From: Flammeovirgaceae bacterium BBD 1991-12
GTDB taxonomy: Bacteria > Bacteroidota > Bacteroidia > Cytophagales > Cyclobacteriaceae
Assembly: GCA_001657315.1 (NCBI GenBank)
Contig: LYSV01000067.1
Coordinates: 1 to 50,030 of the forward strand
Direction: 5' to 3'
Length of the DNA: 50,030 bases
Part shown: in pieces, positions 18,482-27,326 of the stretch
Layout of the letters: every line of letters starts with the position of its first letter
How positions within the stretch are numbered: position 1 is the stretch's first letter
Made by a program: the position numbers and the translations under genes
The notes under the pieces: generated by a model
The model's database searches: none
The model's input: only the letters and a program-made list of their open reading frames with translations
Told to the model about the DNA's origin: nothing

Positions 18482-21400
18482 CGAAGTAGGGTTACGTTCT
18501 TTTTATAGTTAAACTGCCTGCCATAGGCCCCCGTGGCCTTGACATGTGCCAGGTATACTCCGGCAGGCAGGCGTTGGCCACGGTACGTGCCATCCCATTC
18601 CGCATCCGGGTTACCGCTGCCGTCAAAAACAACGAGCCCGCTCCTGTTATAGAGCTTGAAGTCTATCAGATCATAAATGCCCTGGTGGATCAACCTCAGT
18701 ACGTCATTCAGATTATCATCATTGGGGCTAAATGCTGTGGGTAGCTCCAGGTAAACATTCAGGTCCAGTAAAACTTTGATAGTATCTGAACAACCAAGTG
18801 AGTTGACTACTGCATGGACAAGAGAATAACGATCGATGGCGGGATAGGTATGAACGGGATCTTTTTCAAAAGACTCTGTGCCATCGCCAAAATTCCAATA
18901 GTAACTGGTGATATCACCCTCGGAAGCATCGAAAAACTGTGTGGGCTTGAATGCTTCCACAAAAGAACTCATAATGTCTATTTGTGCCACAGGTACTTCC
19001 TTAACAAAGACCTCATGGGTAACCGTGTCCCTGCAACCGAACGAAGATGTTGCCACAAGACTAACAGGATGAAAACCGGGGTCCTCGAAAAAGAAAGAAG
19101 TATTTTCCTCATTGGAAGCAGAACCGTCAGGGAACAGCCACTGGTACTCCACGATTTCACCATCCCGGGGTATGGAAATATTTACAAAAGTGGCTGAGTT
19201 ACCGGCACAAACGGTGTCATAGGAAAATGCCGATTGTGGAGGCTTCAAAACGTTCACTTTTTTAGTGATGGAGTTCTCACATCCCGAAAAGCTGTTGAAG
19301 ATCGATAAAGTTATATTGTAATCGCCGCCACTATCGTATTCATGCTCAATCAACGGAATGGGGACCTGCCCTTCTACAAAACTTCCGTCGCCAAAATCCC
19401 AACGGTAGTCGGTTATATTCTCCAGTGTATCGCGAAAAGTATCGGTGATGATCATTGGGGTTTTCGGGCATATCCCGGATTCTCCCTCAAAATCCGGTAT
19501 TACCAGCCGGTCGGCAAACAGACTTTTGCTCCGGTTTGTCTTACAACCCTTATCATCCGTCACATCTAATTTGACCTCGTAGTTACTTCTCTCCCGAAAA
19601 GTATAGGCAGTAGAAAAAGCATTTACAGTGTCACCGGTCCCGCGTCTTGTATTCAAAAACTGCCATGTAGCTGAAACGATGTTGTCATTGGTTTCAAAGG
19701 CATATTGTACCGTTTCATCTCTGCAGGATCTGTCAATATCCGTTGTTATATCCACAACAGGTAAGGGGTTTACCTGAATATTCTGCTGAAAATCAGCAAA
19801 GCAGGTATCAGTTGCAATTTCATTGATATTGTATTGCACATGATATGAGATCTGGTACGATCCGTTTGTCGGGTATTGATAAACAAAGTTGTTTTGATTT
19901 AATTCGATGCCGTTACCCAGGTCCCATCTTTCACTATTAATATGGGCCCCGGTAACTCCTGCCCCGGTAATGGTCTCATCAAAACATATTTCCCCGGAAC
20001 CCGGAGTAATTGAAAAATCCGTCTCAACAATACTTCTGTTGTAAACTGCCCCGCGATAACGCCCAAAACAGCCATCCGAATCCGTGACTTCAAGCGTTAC
20101 CCCATAATCCCTTTCTGCACTGAATAAATGTGATGGGTTACGTACATAAGACGTATCCAGGCTACCCGAGGCAGGGTCGCTAAAGGTCCATTTCCAGGTT
20201 GTAAGTGTATTTGTAGCTGAAACGGACCTGTCCAGAAAGTTGATCGTATCTCCCTGCTGGCAGTAGGGTTCATAATTAAACGATACTTCCAGCGGATAGG
20301 TCACTGCTAAATAGTCTATGTCGAAGCATGCCTTGTCATCGGATACCTGGACCCTGTACAGTCCTGTTGTATTGATCATGATGGAGTCCGTCCGCACAAA
20401 AGTTTCCCTGTTGTCTCTGAGCCATTCGTACCTGAGTAAACCGTTGCCAGGTGACAGCATCCTGGTCTTGATCAGACTGTCTGGTGAGCTGCATACCAGA
20501 TAGAAATGGTCAGGAATAATATCGATATCCGGGCTTTGAAAGAATTTCTTGCTTGCTGTAGTTGTGGAGGTACAGCTAAACTCGTTCTTCACTCTCACTG
20601 TTGCAGTGTGCGTGACGTCCCCTATTGAATAGTAATGGAATATCTCATTGCACGTTATGGCCGGTTGGGGCACACAGGGGCCAACCACCCCATCACATGT
20701 CACTGCAGGGCGTACAATACAGGTATCCGGTTCACTGCCATCGCCAAAGTCCACGATCACTTCGGAGAACTGATTACAGGAGCTCGGGTTTTTTGGAAAT
20801 ACCCGGACACTGGCAACGGAGGGGGAAGTACACTGCCCGATAAGAGAAACATTAACAGCAGGTGGCTCGCAGATCTCTATCTTTTTCGAAATAGAGTAGG
20901 TACAGGGTGGAGAGGCATCATCTTCTACGGTTAGTGTGACATCGTAGAAACCGGAAGCAGCATAGGTATGCTTTGGGTTTTGGATAGTGGATGATGCTCC
21001 GTCCCCAAAATCCCATTGCCATGATGCAATATTCTTCGTTGTAGTGTTATTGAAAGTAGTATCCGTGAATGCCGTAGTGAGACCAAAGCATAAAGAGTCC
21101 GCCGCAAAACCAGGTAAAAACTCGGGCAATAAAGTAATACTATCTGTTGAACTGCAACCGGTAATGTTGTCCGTGACAGATAAAAAATACTCGCCTGTGC
21201 CTACATCCACAGAAGCTGCCATGGAGCCATTACTCCAGCTGTAATTGAAGTCACCACTACCTCCTGAAACGGATGGATCCAACGTAACACTGGCATTACA
21301 ATCCAGCGGAAAGTCCGTACCCAGATCAAACAGCGGCTGGTTGACGTATAATTGATATGTTTTGGTAGTCACTCCGGGATCGGGACATTTATTGTCGGAA

Positions 21401-22497
21401 ACGCTGACGACAAACGAATGATTACCCACATCACCCGGGCCCGTGCGCCATCGGAAGTGACCTTCAGGGTTCAGACTATTGTTGTTAACAACCTGAAAAA
21501 CACCTGATTTTCCACTCAGTAACTCCATTTTGAGGGGAACACCGTCGTCATCACTGGCGAATATGTCAAAACTAATAGAGTCTCCGGCACAAATACTGAC
21601 AGAGTCGGTGCCCAACGCGATAAAATCAGATAGAACCGGCAGGTTGTTGCTGCAATCTATGGTTGTCATTTGTATCGCTCTTTTCACCCAACCCACAAGT
21701 GTTCCATCCCTGTATTCTTCTACTTTAAAATCGGTTATGCCCACCTCCAGCATATTGACACTATACGACAGGTCGCCAGTATTCCGGTCCAGTTGGGGGT
21801 CGGGTAAAAATGACAGAAAATTAAGCGGATCATAGCCTGTTCTGAATACCACATCAGTATCATAGGTGCTTTTAGGTGCGGTTAAAGAATAACTTAGCAC
21901 ATCTCCGTCAGTTTCTACAGTAGCATTGTTGAATACCTGCGGCGAACCGATGCATACGGTGACTACCGCTGAGTTACTGAAAGTAGGGGAATTGTTACAA
22001 TCCACGTCCAGGTTGTTCAAGGAGGCATCCAGGAAAAAGTCTTCTGCTTCAGGGAGCACAAGGGTGGTGATTTGTTCACTTCGGGCAGATCTTTGCCAGA
22101 AAAATCGCCAATCGCGGGCTTCAGATTGACCGCTGAGATTCACAGTCCCTTCATAAATTACCCTTTCTACTCCACGCGCACCGCCTCCGGAACAATCCGT
22201 GATCAGCGCATCACAAAACAACGGTACCTCTTGCTGGGAAATTTTTAAGACATTGAAAGTAAGCGGTGATTCCGGCCCTATGTTCAGCTCTTCCGCATAA
22301 TAACGGATAGGATAAAAAGACTCCAGTACAGCCTGAGAGCCACATTCGGAATATACGGTAAGGCGGAACCGGTACTGGTTCCCACCCAAACATTGATAAG
22401 TCAATTCGCCACCGATAATATGAGTGGCATAGGAGCTACTAATATTGAGGGTGAATAGAATGCAAATCAAGCTACCTAGGTAACGAAAGCCATTCAT
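18478..22497 (-). CDS. Large PKD-repeat surface protein with T9SS type B sorting domain
   Basis: The 1339-aa cell-surface protein has a signal peptide followed by THIIGGELTYQCLGG, a start shared by many gliding-motility-type adhesins. A series of immunoglobulin-like and PKD domains follows, recognisable by WDFGDG-type motifs (WQWDFGDGASS, YRWDFGDGSF, YYWNFGDGTES) and many paired cysteines. The final segment, from PTAFSPNDDNLND to the C-terminal KNVTLLR, with FKLYNRSGLVVFDG and GVYLAHVKATG, is a type B sorting domain. It is therefore a T9SS substrate, probably an adhesin or gliding-related protein, though far shorter than SprB. It heads an operon with the PorP/SprF and PorE-like genes. Confidence 0.9.
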   Translation of the reverse strand: MNGFRYLGSLICILFTLNISSSYATHIIGGELTYQCLGGNQYRFRLTVYSECGSQAVLESFYPIRYYAEELNIGPESPLTFNVLKISQQEVPLFCDALITDCSGGGARGVERVIYEGTVNLSGQSEARDWRFFWQRSARSEQITTLVLPEAEDFFLDASLNNLDVDCNNSPTFSNSAVVTVCIGSPQVFNNATVETDGDVLSYSLTAPKSTYDTDVVFRTGYDPLNFLSFLPDPQLDRNTGDLSYSVNMLEVGITDFKVEEYRDGTLVGWVKRAIQMTTIDCSNNLPVLSDFIALGTDSVSICAGDSISFDIFASDDDGVPLKMELLSGKSGVFQVVNNNSLNPEGHFRWRTGPGDVGNHSFVVSVSDNKCPDPGVTTKTYQLYVNQPLFDLGTDFPLDCNASVTLDPSVSGGSGDFNYSWSNGSMAASVDVGTGEYFLSVTDNITGCSSTDSITLLPEFLPGFAADSLCFGLTTAFTDTTFNNTTTKNIASWQWDFGDGASSTIQNPKHTYAASGFYDVTLTVEDDASPPCTYSISKKIEICEPPAVNVSLIGQCTSPSVASVRVFPKNPSSCNQFSEVIVDFGDGSEPDTCIVRPAVTCDGVVGPCVPQPAITCNEIFHYYSIGDVTHTATVRVKNEFSCTSTTTASKKFFQSPDIDIIPDHFYLVCSSPDSLIKTRMLSPGNGLLRYEWLRDNRETFVRTDSIMINTTGLYRVQVSDDKACFDIDYLAVTYPLEVSFNYEPYCQQGDTINFLDRSVSATNTLTTWKWTFSDPASGSLDTSYVRNPSHLFSAERDYGVTLEVTDSDGCFGRYRGAVYNRSIVETDFSITPGSGEICFDETITGAGVTGAHINSERWDLGNGIELNQNNFVYQYPTNGSYQISYHVQYNINEIATDTCFADFQQNIQVNPLPVVDITTDIDRSCRDETVQYAFETNDNIVSATWQFLNTRRGTGDTVNAFSTAYTFRERSNYEVKLDVTDDKGCKTNRSKSLFADRLVIPDFEGESGICPKTPMIITDTFRDTLENITDYRWDFGDGSFVEGQVPIPLIEHEYDSGGDYNITLSIFNSFSGCENSITKKVNVLKPPQSAFSYDTVCAGNSATFVNISIPRDGEIVEYQWLFPDGSASNEENTSFFFEDPGFHPVSLVATSSFGCRDTVTHEVFVKEVPVAQIDIMSSFVEAFKPTQFFDASEGDITSYYWNFGDGTESFEKDPVHTYPAIDRYSLVHAVVNSLGCSDTIKVLLDLNVYLELPTAFSPNDDNLNDVLRLIHQGIYDLIDFKLYNRSGLVVFDGSGNPDAEWDGTYRGQRLPAGVYLAHVKATGAYGRQFNYKKNVTLLR

Positions 22498-22724
22498 TAA
22501 ACAACGGGTTCAGCCTCCAATAAAACATATTTTTTTCAATAATTGCAAGCTTAGGGGCCCGAACTGACTAAAATCATAAACTCAAAATGGCAATATATCC
22601 ATATACTAAGGATCGTTCGCATTAACCCGGTTTTGTTCGTCAACACCAGGAATGTTGCGGATAAAACAGGATTGTACTCTGTCACATGGAAAAATCCATG
22701 CTTACGGAGAATTCCATAATACGG

Positions 22725-23486
22725 TCAGCTGTCCATCCATCTTTTAAAATGATTCACCCTGTCGCGGCTTACGATGATCTCTGAGGGCGTATCAGGGCTA
22801 AGCCTGAGTAGAAGGCGGCTGTTAAAATAGGTGTGTATTTCCCGGATAGCTTCAGCCTTCACAATAAACTGACGGTTAACACGAAAGAAGTCGAGCGGGT
22901 TGAGAATATCCTCCAGTTGATCCAGTGAATAATCGATCAGGAATTCTCCGCCTTCACGGGTAGTGAGCAGGCAGTGGCCATCCTGATAATGCACATAGGC
23001 CACCTGACTGACCTCTACATTTTGATACTGCTCACCTACCTTTATAAGAAACCTTCTTTTGAACTCACCCCGGATCGTTTTTTGGATCGTTTCCAACCGA
23101 TCGGGTAGTGAAGGTTCATCTACGGCAGCGCCGTGCATAGACCTGAATTTTTCCAGTGCTCCTTTGAGTTCCTCTTTTTCAATGGGTTTCAATAAATACT
23201 GGATGCTGTTGTAGTTAAATGCCTTGATCGCATATTCATCATAGGCAGTGGTGAACACTATAGGCAGTGAAACATGTAGAGATCTGAGCAGGTCAAACGC
23301 TGTTCCGTCACTCAATTGAATATCCAGAAAGGCCAGGTCGGGGCAGGTATTGTCACGGAACCATTCCAGGGCCCTTTCCACAGACGGTAGCATATCCAGT
23401 ACTGTAATGGACTCATCAATCTTATGTATGAGATGCCGCAACCGTTCAGCGCTCAGGCGTTCATCTTCCACAATAACAACGTCCAT
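22725..23486 (-). CDS. LytTR-family response regulator
   Basis: The 253-aa regulator has an N-terminal receiver (EDE acidic residues at 7-9, phosphoacceptor Asp55 in LAFLDIQLSD, and the KPIEKEEL lysine motif). A C-terminal LytTR DNA-binding domain spans about residues 150-250 (YVHYQDGHCLLTT, FFRVNRQFIVKAEAI). It receives phosphate from the LytS-type kinase encoded just upstream, whose stop overlaps this start by one nucleotide. Target genes are unknown. The neighbouring surface-adhesin operon downstream on the same strand is one possibility, separated by about 230 bp. Confidence 0.95.
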   Translation of the reverse strand: MDVVIVEDERLSAERLRHLIHKIDESITVLDMLPSVERALEWFRDNTCPDLAFLDIQLSDGTAFDLLRSLHVSLPIVFTTAYDEYAIKAFNYNSIQYLLKPIEKEELKGALEKFRSMHGAAVDEPSLPDRLETIQKTIRGEFKRRFLIKVGEQYQNVEVSQVAYVHYQDGHCLLTTREGGEFLIDYSLDQLEDILNPLDFFRVNRQFIVKAEAIREIHTYFNSRLLLRLSPDTPSEIIVSRDRVNHFKRWMDS

Positions 23487-24547
23487 CAGGCAGGCGATAA
23501 AGAGGATAGCATAGGAAGTTTGACCTTAAAGTACTGATCTGATTGGTAAACCAATACCTTTTTGTCAGATTTCAACGTATACCGGTTTTTGATATTTTCA
23601 AGGCCGATCTTCGTAGAATGGGAAAGACTGGTCTTCAGGTTGACCCCGTTCTGAACGATGATGAACTGGTCGCCCTCATTGTAGATCTTAATGGTTAAAG
23701 GTTTCTCCTGACTAAAATTATTGTGCTTTACAGCATTCTCAATCAGCATTTGCAATGATAATGTGGGCACATAAAAATCTGCCGGGTCGATAGTTACCCT
23801 TCTTTCTACTTTCAGGCTGTTCTCATGACGGATCTTGAGCAGAAACAGATACGAATCCAAAAATTCAAATTCTTTCTCGAGACTAACCATTTCATTTTCC
23901 TTGTTATCCAGTATATACCGGTATAGCCTGGATAGTTTTGCCACAAAATCGGCAGCAAGGTCTGCATCCTCGTATATAAGTGCTGTCAACACACTGAAGT
24001 TATTGAACAGAAAGTGAGGATTAACCTGGTTTTTCAGGCTCTCATAGCGGGTACTCAGCAGTTCTTTCTGCATCCTCGTCTGCTCAACTTCCATATTCCG
24101 CATGTTGAGATAGTAGAGCCTGAGCATTTCTACAGATATTACCAGCCACGTAACTACAAACCCCTGGGTAATATCTGCCCAAAACTCCTTATCAGAATCA
24201 TGGATACAATTCAGCCATACCTTAAGATGGTAGTTCTCAAAATAGATAAACCCCGTAACCAACGGAAATGTAGCGGCGGTGGCAGCTATAAATATCATGG
24301 TCAGTCTTTGTCTGGAGCCAAGATCCAGCGGATACTGTTGAGCAAAATATACGATTACCCTGTCGCAGACCTCCCATACGGTCAGGACCACGAAAACCGC
24401 ATAAGGCAAAAGTACCGGCCACGTTGAAGTGCCACTGTCTATAGCCTCTTCCGGGGTACCGGAGGTGATCCGGAAAAAAAGATATATAAACGCTGAGACA
24501 AGTACTCTCAGCCCATACTTTTTGAGTGCATGAGGCATATCACTCAT
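23486..24547 (-). CDS. LytS/YehU-type sensor histidine kinase
   Basis: The 353-aa membrane kinase has about four N-terminal transmembrane helices (segments including LVSAFIYLFF, VLLPYAVFVVLTVW, MIFIAATAATFPLVTGFI and GFVVTWLVISVEML). A coiled linker leads to a His_kinase domain with the phosphorylated His in NQVNPHFLFNNF, then an ATPase domain with MLIENAVKHNNFS (N box) and GLENIKNRY. It is the cognate partner of the LytTR regulator whose gene overlaps its stop. No extracytoplasmic sensor domain is evident, so the signal is probably sensed in the membrane. Confidence 0.95.
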   Translation of the reverse strand: MSDMPHALKKYGLRVLVSAFIYLFFRITSGTPEEAIDSGTSTWPVLLPYAVFVVLTVWEVCDRVIVYFAQQYPLDLGSRQRLTMIFIAATAATFPLVTGFIYFENYHLKVWLNCIHDSDKEFWADITQGFVVTWLVISVEMLRLYYLNMRNMEVEQTRMQKELLSTRYESLKNQVNPHFLFNNFSVLTALIYEDADLAADFVAKLSRLYRYILDNKENEMVSLEKEFEFLDSYLFLLKIRHENSLKVERRVTIDPADFYVPTLSLQMLIENAVKHNNFSQEKPLTIKIYNEGDQFIIVQNGVNLKTSLSHSTKIGLENIKNRYTLKSDKKVLVYQSDQYFKVKLPMLSSLSPA

Positions 24548-24570
24548 AAAAGTAATAAACTTTTACGGCG

Positions 24571-24981
24571 TCAGTCGTTTGTTTCCACGATTTGATCCCC
24601 CCCGAGATCGATAGAAACGGCCAATCCCTTGATCTTATGGGCATTATTGCCCTGTCCCCTGACCACTACAGTATAAGGTTTAACCGGAGTACCGGTCGCC
24701 ACTTTCACCAGCATCCTGTACAGATCCTTGTTTTGAGCATCCTGTGTAAAGTGAATACTTATTCCCTCAGGAGCCCTGGCCGTTAGTCCACCGAAACGTG
24801 CTTTTTTATATTTTTTCGAACGGATCAAAAGCACCTCCGCCTCCTTTTCAGAGCCGGGTGAGACGGTGATCGTGGTCTGCTTCATGGTAACTATCGCACC
24901 GTCCCTGGGTGGCTCCTGAGCCTGTATCATGTTAGTACCAATAAAAGCAACCAGACAAGTTAGGTAAAGTATTTTTTTCAT
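24571..24981 (-). CDS. Small secreted protein of unknown function
   Basis: I do not recognise this 136-aa protein. It starts with a Sec signal peptide (MKKILYLTCLVAFIGTNMIQAQ), then about 110 aa predicted to be beta-rich, with no cysteine in the mature part. I chose the ATG at 24981 over the longer frame from 25026 because the signal peptide begins there. It precedes the LytS/LytTR pair by 23 bp on the same strand, so it may be part of that operon and could be a periplasmic ligand or accessory sensor. That role is inference from position only. Confidence 0.7.
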   Translation of the reverse strand: MKKILYLTCLVAFIGTNMIQAQEPPRDGAIVTMKQTTITVSPGSEKEAEVLLIRSKKYKKARFGGLTARAPEGISIHFTQDAQNKDLYRMLVKVATGTPVKPYTVVVRGQGNNAHKIKGLAVSIDLGGDQIVETND

Positions 24982-25451
24982 AGACTTTGAGGTTAAGGGT
25001 TCGTGCATGTAACAACGGATTTTCACCCGGCACGATCCTGAAGGAATCCTGAGTCGTTGAATGTCCCTTTCGAATCGGGTGATTTATACCCTGAATCGTA
25101 GAACTGTAGCAATTCCATACCTCAAAAGCTGAATTTACTGGCTTTGGTGGGGTCATAATAGGGGTAGAAAAACTACCGTCTTATTTGAGAACAGGTCTTC
25201 GGCTTTGCGAAACAGTGATGTAGTGGCAGGCTTTGTCTCCCTGAAAGACCCGACAAGGTGCTATCCTGCATTTGAAGCAGGTCATTTTCCAATTCTGGAG
25301 ATTATCTAATATTAATTATATTTAAATATATTTTTATCAAAATATTTTTATAGTGACATAAAATATTCTTAAGTAATTTAACCTAGTAAGTTTACACCTT
25401 TTCTGGTATTTCAACCGCCGGACAGCATTGTTATTTTTGCACTATCGAAGG
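24982..25451. other. Intergenic region upstream of signalling cluster
   Basis: This 470-bp divergent spacer contains a small hairpin (CCTGC 25265-25269, GCAGG 25277-25281), a very A/T-rich block at about 25306-25384, and an exact TAnnTTTG box at 25432-25439. The left part must hold the promoter of the small secreted protein gene, but I see no clear element for it. No RNA gene could be supported. Confidence 0.5.
25432..25439 (+). promoter_or_regulatory. Putative -7 box of the five-gene phosphorelay operon
   Basis: TATTTTTG matches TAnnTTTG exactly and follows an A/T-rich tract. Its position would put the transcription start near 25446, which argues against the TTG at 25428 as the kinase start and favours the ATG at 25452 or 25479. 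No good -33 TTG is visible. Confidence 0.4.
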
Positions 25452-27326
25452 ATGATTTTTTCTTCAAACGTTCTGGTAATGAGAGCATTGCATTTAACGA
25501 ACATATCAAAAGAAGAACGGCTCAATTCCAGCCCAACCTTGCAGCTTGAGGCAGACACAAATGGAAAGATCATCAACGCCAACGATTACTCACTGATTTT
25601 TTTTGGCCTGGATCGTGAAACACTCATTGGACTGCCCCTGTCGAAATTTATTCCTGAGACGGACCATCAGCATTTTTTGGAGGACTTAAAATGTGCAAGT
25701 CGTCATCCGCTTGAAACGATCCATAGCCGGCTTACTCTGCAAAGTCAGAACGGACAGTTCATCAATGTCGTTACAACATTGAACTTCAGAAAGAATGACG
25801 CCACGGTAAAGATAACAGCTACGGAGATCATCACTGTTACCGGAAACCCAGGACCTTCACCAATATTCACAGACAGCCTGTCGGAAATAGCTTTTGAAAC
25901 AGACCCTTGTCCAGGCTTAATATCCGACAGCCATGGAGCTGTGATCAGATACAACAATTCGTTCAGAAATGCTTTCGGTCTCAATGGATCACAGTTGGAG
26001 AAGGAACAATTATCCGATCTGTTTGACTCTGTACTGGATATTTCATATCCCAACGTACTGAAAACCACACATTCTGACAAGTATCTTTTCTACCTGAAAA
26101 ATGACAAAGTATTCGAAACAGAGAAAAGGACCATCAACGTATCAGGAGAGCTGTGCAGGATATGGAGCTTCAGAGAGATTAAAAGGAACAGATCACAAGA
26201 TCCTGCAGAGAGACAAAACGATCAGGCAGATGACGTGAAATACAGGGCTGTGGTAGAGCAGAGTCAGGACTGCATTTTCCTGGTGGACCTGCATGCTTAC
26301 AGAGTCATTGAAGCCAATGATTCTCTCGCCAGACTCTTGGGGTATTCATCAGAAGAGCTCATGGAGCTAACCCTTTACGATTTCGTGAACCATGGAAAGG
26401 AAGAAATCGATAAAAGGGTTACACGCATTAAAAACCAGCAAGGGTTTCTCGGAGAACGGCAATACAGGACAAAAACGGGAGAGATCGTTCCCGTGGAGGT
26501 AAGGGGACACATGATCAACTTCAATCACCAGGAACTGATGTGTGTAGTGGCCCGGGATATCACCGAAAGGAAGAAAGCTGAAAAAATCCTGAATAACTAC
26601 AAAAAGGACCTTGAAGACCAGGTGGCTGAAAGGACACGAGAGCTGCACATCTCGAATCAGGAGCTGGCTCAGTTCGCCTACATAGCATCTCATGATCTCA
26701 AAACACCCTTGAGAGCTATCAGTTCGCTCGTATCATGGCTGGCACATGACTATAATGACAAATTTGATGAAAAAGGTAAAGGGCAGTTAAAACTTCTGAT
26801 AGACCGGACACGAAGAATGCATAACTTCATTGACGGGATCAATCTGTATTCCAAAGCCGGCGAAAAGAACAACAAGCCAGAGCGTGTTGATCTGAAAAAG
26901 ATCATAAGCCAGATCATTACCCAGTATTCCGTTATCTATCCCACAAGTCATATTGTGGTGGATAACGATCTGGAAGATATCCTGTACCATCATGTTAAGG
27001 CCGAGCAAGTGTTCATCAACCTGATCGAAAACGCGCTGAGCCATAACGATAAACCGAAGCCGAAAGTAAATATTGGGTTCAGATCAGCGAATGGAAGCAT
27101 CGTATACTATGTTCGTGACAATGGCCCCGGCATCCCCTACCAGCATCAGGAAAAGATCTTCAAAATGTTCCAAAGGTTGGATACCAGGGATGAAAAAGAG
27201 GCTACAGGAATAGGGCTGACCATTGCAAAAAAGATCATTGAGAGCAATGGTGGCAGAATATGGCTGGAATCCTCACCCGGCAAGGGTGCTACATTTTACT
27301 TTAATCTAAATCAGGCTTCCGGATAA
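25452..27326 (+). CDS. Multi-PAS sensor histidine kinase
   Basis: This cytoplasmic kinase of about 624 aa has no transmembrane segment. Three PAS domains (about residues 25-130, 145-245 and 262-375, the last with RVIEANDSLARLLGYSSEE) lead through a coiled coil to a HisKA domain with phosphoacceptor His in YIASHDLKTPLRAISSL (about 414). An HATPase_c domain follows (NLIENALSHND, VRDNGPGIPYQHQEKIF, TGIGLTIAKKIIESNGG). Its kinase core is closely related to that of the next gene, suggesting duplication. The start is uncertain: TTG 25428, ATG 25452 and ATG 25479 are all open. The stop overlaps the next ATG by one nucleotide. Confidence 0.9.
   Translation: MIFSSNVLVMRALHLTNISKEERLNSSPTLQLEADTNGKIINANDYSLIFFGLDRETLIGLPLSKFIPETDHQHFLEDLKCASRHPLETIHSRLTLQSQNGQFINVVTTLNFRKNDATVKITATEIITVTGNPGPSPIFTDSLSEIAFETDPCPGLISDSHGAVIRYNNSFRNAFGLNGSQLEKEQLSDLFDSVLDISYPNVLKTTHSDKYLFYLKNDKVFETEKRTINVSGELCRIWSFREIKRNRSQDPAERQNDQADDVKYRAVVEQSQDCIFLVDLHAYRVIEANDSLARLLGYSSEELMELTLYDFVNHGKEEIDKRVTRIKNQQGFLGERQYRTKTGEIVPVEVRGHMINFNHQELMCVVARDITERKKAEKILNNYKKDLEDQVAERTRELHISNQELAQFAYIASHDLKTPLRAISSLVSWLAHDYNDKFDEKGKGQLKLLIDRTRRMHNFIDGINLYSKAGEKNNKPERVDLKKIISQIITQYSVIYPTSHIVVDNDLEDILYHHVKAEQVFINLIENALSHNDKPKPKVNIGFRSANGSIVYYVRDNGPGIPYQHQEKIFKMFQRLDTRDEKEATGIGLTIAKKIIESNGGRIWLESSPGKGATFYFNLNQASG

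Noticed and set aside
25160-25300. Riboswitch-like leader before the phosphorelay operon
   Set aside because: Only one 5-bp hairpin is evident, and no conserved riboswitch core was recognised.
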